Assembly (NCBI RefSeq): GCF_018320785.1
Contig: NC_054885.1
Coordinates: 7,700,921 to 7,764,920, forward strand
Direction: 5' to 3'
Source of the DNA: Cheilinus undulatus
Lineage: Eukaryota > Chordata > Actinopteri > Labriformes > Labridae
Length of the DNA stretch: 64,000 nucleotides
In this document: piece by piece, positions 51,701 to 63,447 of the stretch
Position numbering within the stretch: the stretch's first letter is position 1
Layout of the letters: every line of letters begins with the position of its first letter
The notes under the pieces: generated by a model
Seen by the model: only the letters and a program-made list of their open reading frames with translations
Databases searched by the model: none
What the model was told of the DNA's origin: nothing
Program-made: the position numbers and the translations under genes

Positions 51701-53270
51701 GCTACAGCTTTGTTGTTTTTTGACAGATCTACCCACAGTGAAGAAATATCACAGACTTTGAATGTCTGACGAAAACTAAATTACATTTTAGTCTAGTTTT
51801 AGTCATCTTGACAAAAATTGAACTCAGTTTTAGTGAGTTTTAGTCATCACATATCTATTTTTGTTAGTCTTAGTCTAGTTTCTGTGATGGAAAAAAAAGG
51901 CTGTCGAACAGTTTTAATCAAAGTTTTAGTCGAGGTTATCTAAAGTGAAAATATATGATTGATTTATAGTTTTTAATAAAAACATTAAGAGGAGAGTTGA
52001 GCTGAAGCCCTGTTGTTGTTGGTGTTACTATTTATGAGAATTTGTATTAAAAAAATTGTACTATTTGTTACTTGTACGAAAAAACTGCATAAAACACACT
52101 GTATAAACCACTTAATATTTAAAATGGTTCAATAAAGGCTGCACGCCAAGTTCACAGAATAAAATATTCATATTCTATCATTGAAATGCAAATAATATCT
52201 GGTCAGATTTGATTTAAAAAACATTTTGATTTGTAAACTGTTATAGAGTGTGTTGATCTTCACTTTATCTTTCTTTACAAATACACTCTTTCTCTGTCAG
52301 GGAAGAGATCGAGAAGCAGAAAGCAAAGGAGCGTTATATGAAGATGCATTTAGCGGGGAAGACGGATCAGGCGAAAGCCGACCTCGCCCGACTCGCCATC
52401 ATCAGGAAACAGAGAGAGGAGGCAGCCAAGAAGAAAGAGGAGGAGAAGAAAGGTAAAATGCCTCCTTGGGGTAGTGGAATTAGTAGTATTAGTAGCTGCT
52501 GACCAAGTCTGCTAACCAAGTGTATTATTTACCAGTAAAAATAATGTATTGTGTTTTTGCTTTCTGTAATAGTTGCTTCTGTCATTAACAACCAAGAAGT
52601 GTATATTAATCTCTAATACAAAAGCCAACAATTAAAAATGTACTGCACAGTTAAAGGGAAAGGCCCAGCCTGTGTTGGAGGGAACATGCACAGACTCGGG
52701 TAGAGTCTGGCTGGAATTTAGGCCAGATCTGAGCTCGGATAATAGTGGTTTGTGGCTGCTGGCGTTCCTATACGTGTCTCTCTATAGATCAGTGTATGTC
52801 AGCAGCAGCATGCTGTGACATGCAGGCGAAAGAAGTAGCACTTAAACCTAACAGCTTAAACTCAGCAAAGTTTTCTTATATGTGACTACTTTGGTGCAAA
52901 CATTTACCTTAAGACAACAAAGGAGCACAATCAAACAATTTGACCTCTTAAGGTGAAAACCAAAAAAAGAGAACCAAAGATGAAGCACTCAGCACTATGT
53001 CGTAGTCTGTATGCTGCCATTCCTGGAAATAAAAACCCTAAAGGACTTATCTGAGTGCTGACTCTTCAGTACTTGTTTTTATCTGTAAAGTGACCTTGAG
53101 TGTTGAGAAAGACGCTTATAAATAAATTGTATTATTATTAATAATATTGAATTGTTCCTTTTATATTTTTATTTAAATGTTTATGATTGTTTTGTGCTTT
53201 GTTTCCTTTTACAGCTAAAGACGCAGCAGCAGCAGCTGCCAGAGGAATAAACTCGCTCACAATGAAATGA
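48749..53270 (+). CDS. pdap1: PDGFA-associated protein 1 (PP28 family)
   Basis: Small, highly charged cytoplasmic phosphoprotein, a casein kinase substrate reported to bind PDGF-A; the biochemical role is unclear. Exons: 48749-48761, 49187-49278, 50947-51045, 51265-51386, 52301-52452, 53215-53270; phases join to 177 aa (human 181). Exon 1 codes only MPKG and one base. The N-terminus [20 protein letters not shown] matches the family. A Glu-rich segment and [12 protein letters not shown] offer casein kinase II sites. The conserved core [20 protein letters not shown] through [20 protein letters not shown] and [20 protein letters not shown] is the PP28 domain, a probable long helix. The C-terminus has an Ala run and ends GINSLTMK, where human has a different tail. 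Intron 3 carries a Tc1 element and intron 4 a TTTTAGTC repeat. Confidence 0.96.
49364..50706 (-). mobile_element. Tc1/mariner-type transposon, broken
   Basis: The ends TGCATTCAGAAAGTATTTAG and, inverted, AGCATTCAGAAAGTATTAAG match. About 1.34 kb. The minus strand holds transposase text such as [20 protein letters not shown] and [12 protein letters not shown] with many breaks. It belongs to the same group as 37839-39217. It lies in pdap1 intron 3, antisense. Confidence 0.9.
51415..51960. repeat. Degenerate TTTTAGTCTAGTTTTAGTC repeat
   Basis: The word TAGTCTAGTTTTAGTC recurs at irregular spacing on both sides of a less repetitive core (about 51600-51760). It occupies over half of pdap1 intron 4. 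Similar text is common in fish genomes; whether it is a satellite or a transposon end array I cannot tell. Confidence 0.6.
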
Positions 53271-53620
53271 TGCCGGGGATTTATTTATCAGAAGATTTAT
53301 CAGAGATTTATCAGTGTTCATGGACTGGAGAGAAAAATTTAAAAAATATATATATTTGATGAATTTTTAAAGAAGGAGCTCTGAAGTTGGCACGCATTTG
53401 GAGGCTTGTTGAGGCGAGGAGTTGTTGTTTATTCCCTCCAGGACGTCAGTCTGAGAAAACGCCTGTGTTCATGTTCACATCTGGATAACACTTACGATTA
53501 TGTACATGATATCATTGATAGTAATGGTAATAATATGACTATCACTGTACAATAATACACACTTTGCTAACTGAGCTTTGCCACTATGTTTTTTTTTTTG
53601 TTGTATATAACAGAGTGATG

Positions 53621-53626
53621 AATAAA
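53621..53626 (+). terminator. pdap1: pdap1 poly(A) signal
   Basis: AATAAA about 350 bp beyond the stop codon, after a T run. Confidence 0.65.
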
Positions 53627-53699
53627 TGTCAGATTAATACTGTCAGACATGACTGTGTCAGGGTTCTTTTGCTGATAAAACACTTCTTTACTTGAACAT

Positions 53700-53965
53700 A
53701 ATGGATGATGATTTGGGAAATGTAGGTGGGCAATGGTAAAGTCAATCATATCACAACCAGGAGGCCAGGATCCAGTGTTTCTAGTTTCCACAGTCAGTGC
53801 TTTATCAAGCCCCGAGTCATTGCTGTCAGGCATCTACCAGGAGATTAAGAGCACTTCATGCTTCCATCTGCTGAGAATTTTATGGAGATTCTGATCTCTT
53901 TCTCCAGCAGGGCTTGGCACCTGTACACAGTGAAGCTGAAAATACCAGAAACTGGTTTGGTCGTA
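53700..53965 (+). mobile_element. Tc1-type transposon fragment
   Basis: It parallels 61670-61930: AGTTTCCACAGTCAGTGCTT, GAGCACTTCATGCTTCC and CCAGCAGGGCTTGGCACCTG have close counterparts there. Only the central part of a transposase gene remains, between pdap1 and shmt1. Confidence 0.7.
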
Positions 53966-54200
53966 TTATATATTCTGTATTATAAAACCTTTTGTAATTG
54001 GTGTTTTATAATATTATTTTGAGAATGTGGATTTTCTGTGAGCTGTTGACTGTAATCGTCAGAGTTTAAACAACAAAAAAAAAAAAAAATATTTCACTTT
54101 GTATAGAGATGCACCTGTACACCACTACGACAAGGGGAGAGTGAGCCCTATTTCCCTCTTTGAACAGGCGGTGGCGTTAAAGCACCGAGAATGCTACATA
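53966..54200. other. Intergenic pdap1-shmt1
   Basis: AT-rich, with an A run near 54075. No gene seen. Confidence 0.4.
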
Positions 54201-54325
54201 ACGAAGAAGAAGAAATCAAGGCGCGCTGTGATTGGTGGAAAGTTTGGCGGACTTTATCCTCCGAAGAGGCTTTTGTCAGTCTGTCAGTTTAAAGCAGTGA
54301 GAGCAGCGGGATTATCTCTCAACTG
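54201..54325 (+). promoter_or_regulatory. shmt1: shmt1 promoter and noncoding first exon
   Basis: An inverted CCAAT box (GATTGG near 54231), an E2F-like TTTGGCGG (54243-54250) and a donor CTG/GTGAGT at 54325/54326 mark a probable promoter and a short 5'UTR exon. E2F control would suit the S-phase demand for thymidylate synthesis. The next exon begins at 58274, after CCCAG. A CRE palindrome TGACGTCA lies 185 bp into the intron (54510-54517). Confidence 0.55.
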
Positions 54326-55959
54326 GTGAGTTTACTAACTAAACAAACATAACTAACCACTGTTTATGAGGCCGGGTCGCATATTAACAGAGCGGTCTGA
54401 TATATATGTGCCTTCAGGTAGATTAATGCATCCTTAATGCTGTTTTTTTTTTTTGTTTTAACGTTGGACTAGTTTCTCTATTTTTCCCGCGGTGTCATAA
54501 CACCAGCTCTGACGTCACATGCTAGCAGCTGTCGGCTGGTCACTGCTGTCTTTCCTCGAACAAAGTTAAAAATAGTCGTCAAACCGGTTAGTTTTCCTGA
54601 CTTTATAATGTTTGCATTGTTATTGAAGCGTGCAAAACTTAGCATGTTTTTTTTTCTTTCATTGTTTGTTAACAATACTGGTCAGACAAAGTGCAGATAC
54701 AGCAGTAATGATTGTCATGTGCTCGGCTAACAGGTTAGCTGATGAGTGGCCGTTGACTGAGAGTTAGGCTGACCTCAGGTGACTTTATTTATGGGCCAAC
54801 TGACTTAAACAAAGGAAAAACACGGAGGTCTATATATAAAACCTCTATAAAACTCCATCAGAGGTAACTACAAAAATGTTTTCACAGATAAACTACATAT
54901 TTTAGCTGTATAAAACCAAGGTCAGAATAATATATCGAGACCTGCGCTTTTGTTTGGAATCCATTTTTTCTGTCACTGTTTGGGATCAGTAGGATCTGAA
55001 TAAGTCAATAATCCCAGCCTTTATTTAAACAGGATTTTGTATTTAGTAAAACTGATGTCCGCACAAATCCTGAAGGGCCTTTCTGCAGAAGAAAACGGCT
55101 CTGGATCGGATGTTTTGGCTGTTTTGGTTAGATGTTGTTGGTCATAGAGAGAGCGACAGGGGAGGTGCTTTTCCTCTTGTTTTGATGATAGACCACTGCT
55201 TTGGCATAGTAGATATGTTGGAATTAGGTAGCTGTAAACATGTGTAAACACTGAGATCTATGTGTGACTTCATTTTTTATTTAGACTGAAGTTTTCACCT
55301 CTTTCCTGGCTTGGTTTACTTTGGGCTGGGCATGTATATGAGTCCATGACGTCACTGGCCTTGATGGGGAATTGCTCCGCCCCCCTAGTGCTACAACTAA
55401 TCTCAGCACAGTCTGTTGTTAGCTGATGTCACTGCTTTCATTAAAGGTTAACAGCCAGTTGCATGCTGTTGCTTCATCATGAGGTAAATTTCCCAAATCT
55501 ATCAGCCACTGTGGACTACAGGTCATTAAAAGTATTATAACAGAGAGATTTGTGCCAGAAAACAGTAAATGTAATCCCCAACTTCTGCCTCTCTGCTCTG
55601 GTACAGAGTGAATTTTCTAAACTCTGAGACGGTGGCTCTCAACTGGTGGGTCGAGACCCAAAGGTGGGTTGCGTAGCAGTTTTCGGTGGGTCGCGACTAG
55701 GTGAAAAAATGGTGGCAAAAGTTCTGAAGTCTGTAATGGACATGCATCGATACCGTTTGTTTTTTTCCTGTTTTACTCTGAAATTCAACATTCCAGTAGT
55801 CTATTTTATTTATTTGTCGAGGGACGGTGCAGTGACATCAATTATTCATACATGAGAAATGAAAACATGGTTGTACCAGATTTAGTGAGTCACTAATTTC
55901 CATCTGTTTTCCCACATAAAACTGACACAAAACCAGCATAAAAACCCTATGTAGCAAGG

Positions 55960-56165
55960 GCAAACACCTGATAAGACAAAGTGCATAAAATACATTGTTG
56001 AGCATTATAGAGAATAATAAATGATTTCCTCTAAATTCATGAAACATTTCAAGCATATTCCACTTACAATTTTCTAAAAATTTTCCAAATACATTTCCCA
56101 AATTAAGATGAAAAAATTGGAAAATTCCCTGGAATTTCTGTGATTTCTTTTTTAATTCCAAAGGA
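55960..56165. repeat. GGAAATTTT-type repeat, reverse orientation
   Basis: Words such as TTTTCCAAATACATTTCCCA and GGAAAATTCCCTGGAATTTC are the reverse complement of the unit type at 42780-44180. Confidence 0.6.
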
Positions 56166-56405
56166 CATATTCTCAGCCCAAATTCCCCTTTTAGGTACTA
56201 CTTAATAAAAAAAATAATTAGTTGTTTTTAGGATTTTGCAATTACACAGCCTGACTTTGCAATTGCGAGTAGACTAATCACGCAGCTGTAGCAGAGAATC
56301 AGCCTTTTAGCGCCCATGCTGCTGTTGTCTACCTGCAGTGTTCCCATAAAGTCCTCTACACCAGCAGTTCTCAACCTGGGGGACGCCAAGAATATTAAAA
56401 AATTA

Positions 56406-56592
56406 TTTCAGGCACGCCGGTAGTTGAGTCGTTAAGGTGCCTGTCATGTACGCAGGCGACCCGGGTTCGAATCCGGCCCGTGGCACTATTTCCTGTATGT
56501 CTCTCCCCGCTCTCTTCCCTGTTTCCGACTCTATCCACTGTCCTATCAAATAAAGGCAAAAAGGCCAAAAATAAATCTTAAAAAAAAAAAAT
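56406..56592 (+). repeat. tRNA-derived SINE, best preserved copy
   Basis: TAGTTGAGTCG A-box-like, a perfect B box GGTTCGAATCC (56464-56474), TCTCCCCGCTCTCTTCCCTG body, CAAATAAAGGCAAAAAGGCC tail and a terminal A run. It looks the youngest of the copies in the window. Confidence 0.9.
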
Positions 56593-57509
56593 TTCGAACT
56601 GTATATTGTGCCCATCTTTATAAAAAAAAGCATACAATTATTTATATGTACATAAAAATAACGTCATTTGGTGAAACATATGCTAAAATCAGAGGTATGC
56701 TTAAAAATATCCCTAAATTGCAAGTCTGGGTGCGACTAACTTGAATTTGCATGATTGTAATCAGCCATGCCTCAACCACTTTCAGGTACAGTGGGGGTCC
56801 CTGGGCTCTGGCACTGTTACTTTTTGGGGGGGTTGCGGGCTGAAAATTTTGAGCCCCTGCTCCACACATCTTCATGACTTTACATGTTGCATTCGAAAAG
56901 CCGCATTAGACCTGACGTTTTTTTCCAGAATAAAATCCAGTATTGACTTAAATTGAAATTCAGCTAGAAAATAAATGTACAGCCCTGATTAAATTTAATA
57001 ACAAATCTATGTTTGAACTTTAAATAGTTCAGTTTATCTGTGAAAACTTAATGAAGGAGGGCCTGAAGCTTTTAACTCTCTAATTTTGATGTGTAGACAG
57101 ACTCAGACACAGAATAATCACAGAAATGTCAAACAAATAAACCTGCAAACCATAAAAACTGAACACAGCAGACCAATTAAGTCGGATAAACACAAATATA
57201 AGTGCCTTGTGATTTAAGAAAGGAGGATTTAGGTGAAGTTTTAATATTGAATTTCTGTTTTAAATATACCTAAAGAATAAAGGCAGATGTTTCTGTAACC
57301 TGTAATGTCTCGTAGAATAAACAGGTTTGTGTAACCTGCATATAACCTTTGAGTGAGAGCTCGGTTACCTAACAGGCTGTTTTGTTTTTTATCAGCCTGT
57401 TTGAAGGTCAAAGTTTAACCAATCAGATCAGGTTACAACACATGAGACAACAAACAACTTTCAGAGAGTGAGCACCTCAGTCAGGACTACAATATAATAT
57501 TCTGTCATG

Positions 57510-58190
57510 ACCAATTCATTAGGTACACCAGCTCAACTGTAGTTAGCATAAATATCTGATCATCACATTGAAACAACCAAAGGCTTTAAGGCATGCAGAC
57601 ATGGTCAAACGGATCAGCTGAAGTTAAAACCGAGTGTCAGAATGAAGAAGAGAAGTGGCTGAGCAACATAAGATGTGCTGTTGTTGTTTGGTGTCTGGTT
57701 GGCCTTTATGTACTTTATTCTGACTCTACTATTCAAATGTTGAAGCAGAAATCGAGGCTCATCAGATCAGGCAACGTTTTTCTAATCTTCTGTTGTCCTA
57801 CTTTGGTGATTATGTGAATCGTAGCCTCACTTTCCTGTTCTTAGCTGACGGGAGTGGCACCACACGTGGTCTTCAGCTGCTGTAGCTCCAAAGTTTGACA
57901 TGCTATGTGATCAGAGATGCTCCCATTGTTTATCTCTGTTATAAAAAGATGTTATAAAGAGGATTTTTAAGTCAGTTGTCTTTCTGTCAGCTTGAACCAG
58001 TCTGGTCATTCACCTCTGAGCTCTTACACTTAGGTATACTGACCCAGAGAACTGCTGCAGACCACTGGATCTTCTCTTTTTTTTCACCATTCTCTGTAAA
58101 CCCTCGACATGATTGTGCCTGAAAATCCCAGCAGAAGAGCAGTTAGTGAAATACTCCCCCAGCCTGGGAGTGTTTCATAATCATTTTCAC
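57510..58190 (+). repeat. ATTAGGTACACC interspersed repeat
   Basis: It begins TTCATTAGGTACACCAGCTC and includes AGACATGGTCAAACGGATCA; the right part GCTTGAACCAGTCTGGTCAT to GTGCCTGAAAATCCCAGCAG is the opposite-strand arm of the same well-known repeat. The layout suggests a foldback element with a diverged centre. It lies in shmt1 intron 1. Confidence 0.6.
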
Positions 58191-58286
58191 TTTTGTGTAT
58201 CTTTACTGCATGGCTTCATATTGTCTGTTTTTTGGTAAAAAACTAAACACGCTTTTCCTTTTTCTTATCCCAGAGAATCATCAGCC

Positions 58287-61200
58287 ATGTCTCTAACTAA
58301 CGGACACCACGTGAGCAAAGAAACATGGGATTCCCACAACAAGATGATGCTGGAGCCTCTCTCAGTCAGCGATGCTGAGGTTTGTGCTGATCCGTTTTTT
58401 ATGAATGGATCAGAGCTGGATTTTTTTTTTAATTTTAGTCAAATTGAGTCTTTATAGTTTTATTTACTCAAGAGCTTGTCTTACAGGATGTGGTGAAACC
58501 TTAAATTCAGCTTATCTTTGTTTTATATTTATTTTTTCCAGGTGTTTAGCATCATAAAAAAAGAGAAGCACAGGCAGACGTATGGGTTGGAGCTGATTGC
58601 GTCTGAAAACTTTGCCAGCAGAGCCGTCCTGGAGGCTCTTGGCTCCTGCATGAATAATAAATACTCAGAGGGATATCCTGGTCAGAGGTACAGCTACATC
58701 ATTCACACTGTTCTTTTTTACATAAACGTTGTACTTTGTGTAGCTACATTGGTCCCAGAGAGTTAATAATCAGAGCGTTAACTCTTTTCAGGTATTATGG
58801 AGGTACAGAACACGTCGATGAACTGGAGAGACTCTGCCAGCAGAGGGCGCTGCAGGCTTATGGGCTTGACTCAGAGAAATGGGGAGTCAATGTGCAGCCG
58901 TACTCAGGTATATCATTAAAGGAAGAAGTAAGACTAAACTCATTTATAGAGTGACAAACCACAGATAAACTCTGGAATTTAAAAATGCCTTTAGAACGTC
59001 AGGAACACGACCACCCAGGCCTTCATCCTGTCCTCATCAGCTGGAACAAATACACTCTAGGCCGCTTCTGCAGATTTGACCTTCAAATCTGCAGAAGCTG
59101 AGAAGCTAGCAGTGACAGTCCATTGCACCTGTGTGTTTTCTTTTTTCAGGCTCACCTGCAAACTTTGCGGTGTACACGGCCGTGGTGGAGCCTCACGGCA
59201 GGATCATGGGACTGGACTTGCCTGACGGAGGTCACCTGACACACGGCTTCATGACAGAGAAGAAGAAAATCTCAGCAACATCCATTTTCTTTGAGTCCAT
59301 GCCGTATAAGGTACGAAACGCTCACCTGGAGCCTGGAGCCTATCTCCATGGTCATTGGGCGAGAGGCGGAAACCCAAAGAGAACCCATGCATGCACAGAG
59401 GGAACATGCAACCTCACAACAGAAAGGCCCTGACCAGGAAGCGAACCAGGGACCTTCTTGCTGTGAGGCAACAGTGCCCACAGTGCAGCCCCCACAACCT
59501 GACATGTCATAATAAAAACTTCCTTTTGAAGAACAGTAGTTTTTTTTTTTAACCTACAAAATATGGCTCTGGTTAAGTCAGATGTGTTTGGACAGAAGAG
59601 ATGGGGTTTCAGAAGAAAGCAGTTTCAGTCGTGTTAGCTAGAAATATTTCTCATTTTCTCTCTTTTGATTTTGGCTTTTATGGGCTGTTTTAATAACCTT
59701 TTTATATTTAATGTATTTCCTTTGTCGGGTTTTGATGTCTTGTGTGAATCACTTTGAATTACCTTGTTGCTGAAATGTGTTATACAAATAAACTTTCATT
59801 GGCTTGCCTTAGCGTTTAATTGTGACTCCTGTTTTTTAGGTGAATCCAGAAACCGGCTACATCGACTACGACAGACTGCAAGAAAACGCTCGACTGTTTC
59901 ACCCCAAACTCATCATCGCAGGTCCTCAAACTCTCCCTCACCTTCTCTCTTCATGCTGAGTTCACTTTCATGTGTTTAAAACTGATCAAATATTCTCAAT
60001 CAAACCAGGGACGAGCTGTTACTCCAGAAACCTGGACTATGCTCGTCTGAAGCAGATCGCCGTTGAGAACGGAGCGTACCTGATGGGAGACATGGCTCAC
60101 ATCAGCGGGCTGGTGGCTGCAGGTGTCGTACCTTCACCTTTTGAGTACTGTGACATCGTTTCCACGACGACACACAAAACCCTGCGAGGCTGCCGTGCCG
60201 GACTCATCTTCTACAGGAAAGGTCAGATTAAACATCATGCTCACGCTTTGAGGCAGTCACTTATTTAAATAAGCCATAAAATAAACATTCATTTATCCCA
60301 CTGTCATCCTCAGGTGTGCGTAGCGTGGATGCTAAAGGTAAAGAGATGCTTTATAACCTGGAGTCGCTCATAAACCAGGCGGTGTTTCCAGGGCTGCAGG
60401 GCGGACCACATAATCACGCCATAGCAGGTAAGTCTACATCTCTGAGAGTCCTCTGGGTTTCACTCCAGTCTGCTTCATTTAAAGCTCACATGTTTGTCTC
60501 CTTCAGGTGTGGCGGTGGCTCTGAAACAGGCCATGACTCCAGAGTTCAGAGCGTACCAGATGCAGGTTCTGTCAAACTGTAAAGCTCTGTCCAACACTCT
60601 GATGGACCTGGACTACAAGATCGTCACCGGTATGAACTCAGCTAGGGTTAACATCCCAGTCAAAAATGATTAGATTTAATATTTAAAGAGATATTTAGTA
60701 AAAACTAGACAACTAAACTTCAGTGATGATTATAGCTTCTCATGATCATGATGTTTGGTTTGCTCATAATCAGTAGCTTCTGCTATTTAATGTTTTATAT
60801 TTAGCTGCCTTTTTTTGTATTGGTTAAAATTTCTAAAAGCAAACTGACTTTGATTTTTCATGTGTTTGATTTCTTGGTATTCAGGCGGCTCTGACAACCA
60901 CCTGATCCTCCTTGACCTGCGCAGCAAAGGAACCGACGGAGGACGAGCCGAGAAGGTTCTGGAAGCCTGCGCCATCGCCTGTAACAAGAACACCTGTCCA
61001 GGTACAGTGTAAAGTTTATCTGTGTATGCAATATATAGGTGTATATCAGGTAAAGTCTAGATTCATCCCATACAAAGCAAAATAGTTTAGGGCTTTTTTG
61101 TTTTACTCTTGATAATACAGCTCATGAAAACCAAAATTCCTCTATCTCAGAGTGTTAGAATATTGTGGAAAAGTCCAGTTTGCAAAGGTTTCCTGAGCCT

Positions 61201-63447
61201 TCATTCTCTGGTTCAGTACACACAACCACAATCATGGGGAAGACTGCTGACCTGACTAATGTCCAGAGGACAATCACTGACACCCTCCACAAGGAGAGTA
61301 AGCCATAGAAGATAACTGCTGAAAGGGCAGGCCGTTCTCAGATGCCGTATCAACGCAGATTCATGTAGAGTTGACTGGTGCTGTAAGAAAAGGAGCACAA
61401 GCAGCAGGGATGAGCTCAGCCTTCAAAAGACTGTCAAACAAAGCAGATTCAAGAACTTAGGGGAGCTTCATGAGGACTGGACTGAGGCTGGAGTCAGTAG
61501 ATGGGTCCAGGAAATTGGCTGCAAGTGTTGTGTTTCTAGTGTCAAATCAATCTTGAACCACAGATGTCATCAGAGTCTCACCTGGGCTGTGAAGAAAAGG
61601 AAGTGGACCGATGTTCAGCGGTCCAAAGTCCTGAACTGAAGTCAGTATTTTATCTGTAAATCAAGGTCACAGAGTCTGGGGGAAGTTCAGCGAGGCACAG
61701 AATCCAAGATGTTTGAAGTCCGGTGTTTTCAGTTTCCACAGTGATGGTTTGGGCCACCATGTCATTTGCTGCTGCTGGTGCTCTGGTCTTTATCAAGTCT
61801 TCACTTTCAGAGTCTACCAGGAAGTTTGAGAGCACTTCATGCTGCTGAGAAGCTTTATGGAGAGGCTGATTTCCTTTTCCAGCAGGACTTGACACCTGCC
61901 CAAAGTGCTAAAATTACCAATACCTGGTTTAAGGCCCATGGTATCCTTGTACTTGATTGCTCAGCCAACTGGTCTGACCTGAACCCCATAGGGAATCTGT
62001 TGGGAAATGTGAAAAGGAAAGTGAGAGACACCAGACTCAACAGACTAGCTGCAGGAGTGACTGTATTCCGGCACCGTGCCGGAGTTTGACTGCTGTGAAA
62101 AAAAAAACTACTTTTGTGAGCTTGTTTATGTGGGACAGCCTGACGTCAAGTCCCGAGTCGATAAAGATAACTGAAACTGTCCATCAACCACACTAGGCCT
62201 ACTAGCGAATCAGAAGTAGAGCGGGGGTCACACTAGGCTTACTAGCCAATCAGAAGTACAGCGGGGGCAGGTCTTGCAGAAGACAAAGCCTTAGGTTGAT
62301 TTCCTGCTCTGCCGTTCAGTGAATCTACCGCTGAGGAATCCCTACTGGTGTTGCCAACTTAGCGACTTTGTTGCTATATTTAGCGAGTTTTCAGACCCCT
62401 CTAGTGTCTCGTTTTCAAAAAAGCGACTACAACAAATCTAGCCACTTTTCTGGTGTTACTAGAGACTTTTGGAGACTCTGATGTGAAAGCACACATTGTT
62501 GTTGCTCCGCGGGTGCTGCAATGTGGCCCCTCCCCATCCAACAGCACTCACAGGCAGCCCAATCCTCGCGCAGTGTCCCCCTCCGCTGCAGACGTTTTTT
62601 TTCACTATCAGCCATGTAGCTGAAGGCAACCTGGGCTTCACAACACCTCAGCAATGCCACAGACTGATCGCCTTCAGGACACAGAGCATTGCTGCAGTAT
62701 TTCATGCAAAAGGAGCTCCAACATTTCTGTGTTAAAAATCAATTTTTTAATCGGTTTTAAAAAATATTCTATATTCTGAGATCATGATTTTTGTTTTTTC
62801 ATTAGCTGTAAAGCCATAAATCAACAAAATTTAAAGAAATCAAGACCTGAAATATATCGGTCTGTGTGTGATGAATCTGTTTGATATTTAAGTTTCACTT
62901 TTTAAGTGAATCACTAAAATAAATCTACTTTCTGATGATGTTTTAGTTTGAGATGCACCTGAATATCCTCAAAAGAACAAGTCTATCAGCCTAAATGTGT
63001 GTATTCATGTGTACAATGTGTGTTTTTGTGTCTGCAGGAGATAAGAGTGCTCTGCGCCCGAGTGGTCTGAGGTTTGGCTCTCCAGCTTTGACCTCCAGAG
63101 GTTTGGTGGAGGACGACTTTAAGAAGGTGGCAGAGTTCATTCACAGAGGTAAAACTTCATTAAGGCTCCGGGTTAAACCACATCATCACGTTAAGATATC
63201 TTAGGTATGAGTAATTTATCTTTTAGATGTGCCACATAAATGTCTTTCTCCTGTGTTCCTGCTCCCCCCCGCAGGTATTGTTCTGACCCTGGAGGTTCAG
63301 AGGAGTTTGGAACCGAAGGCGACGCTGAAGGAGTTTGTGGCAGCTCTCACTCAGGGAGAAAAGTTTCAGCAGCGAGTGGTGGAGATCAGGGCAGAGGTGG
63401 AGGCGTTCGCCGGTCAGTTCCCGATGCCGGGTCTCCCTGAGCTGTAG
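58287..63447 (+). CDS. shmt1: Serine hydroxymethyltransferase, cytosolic
   Basis: PLP enzyme converting serine and tetrahydrofolate to glycine and 5,10-methylene-THF, feeding thymidylate, purine and methionine synthesis. Exons: 58287-58379, 58542-58687, 58792-58907, 59150-59310, 59840-59921, 60009-60221, 60314-60427, 60507-60629, 60885-61001, 63038-63148, 63275-63447. Phases join to 482 aa (human 483). The PLP Schiff-base lysine is K256 in [15 protein letters not shown], matching human K257. Other landmarks are [20 protein letters not shown], the Gly-rich [25 protein letters not shown] and [14 protein letters not shown]. There is no mitochondrial presequence: the start [14 protein letters not shown] fits the cytosolic form, so it is not shmt2. 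Intron 9 (61002-63037) holds a Tc1 element and a hAT-like repeat. No AATAAA was found before the window end, so the 3'UTR may run out of it. Confidence 0.97.
59345..59500 (-). repeat. Common teleost interspersed repeat, reverse copy
   Basis: CATTGGGCGAGAGGCGG and CAGGGACCTTCTTGCTGTGA are reverse-strand phrases of the repeat family also seen at 3040-3215. It lies in the shmt1 intron between 59310 and 59840. Confidence 0.6.
61115..62105 (+). mobile_element. Tc1-type transposon, broken
   Basis: It starts near CAGCTCATGAAAACCAAAAT. Plus-strand transposase text includes GTCAGTAGATGGGTCCAGGA, GTTTGGGCCACCATGTCATT and CCAGCAGGACTTGACACCTG, giving [18 protein letters not shown], which retains the second Asp region. 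About 1 kb with many breaks. A fragment of the same family is at 53700-53965. Confidence 0.85.
62130..62730. repeat. hAT-like repeat with 40-bp tandem duplication
   Basis: The text TTGCCAACTTAGCGACTTTG followed by GCTATATTTAGCGAG is a common fish non-autonomous transposon motif. Just upstream, 62189-62228 and 62229-62268 are tandem 40-bp units with 36 identical positions (starting CACACTAGGC). It lies in shmt1 intron 9. Confidence 0.5.

Larger units (their letters stand above)
54326..58273 (+). other. shmt1: shmt1 intron 1
   Basis: 3.9 kb. It holds hAT-end-like text near 55625-55700 (GGTGGCTCTCAACTGGTGGG), the GGAAATTTT relative at 55960-56165, a SINE at 56406-56592 and a repeat at 57510-58190. 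The part 54330-55600 looks unique, with no coding potential I can support. Confidence 0.5.

Noticed and set aside
54099-54329. 76-codon frame ending before the shmt1 donor
   Set aside because: It covers the putative promoter and 5'UTR exon; the residues match nothing and the true SHMT1 start is in the next exon at 58287.
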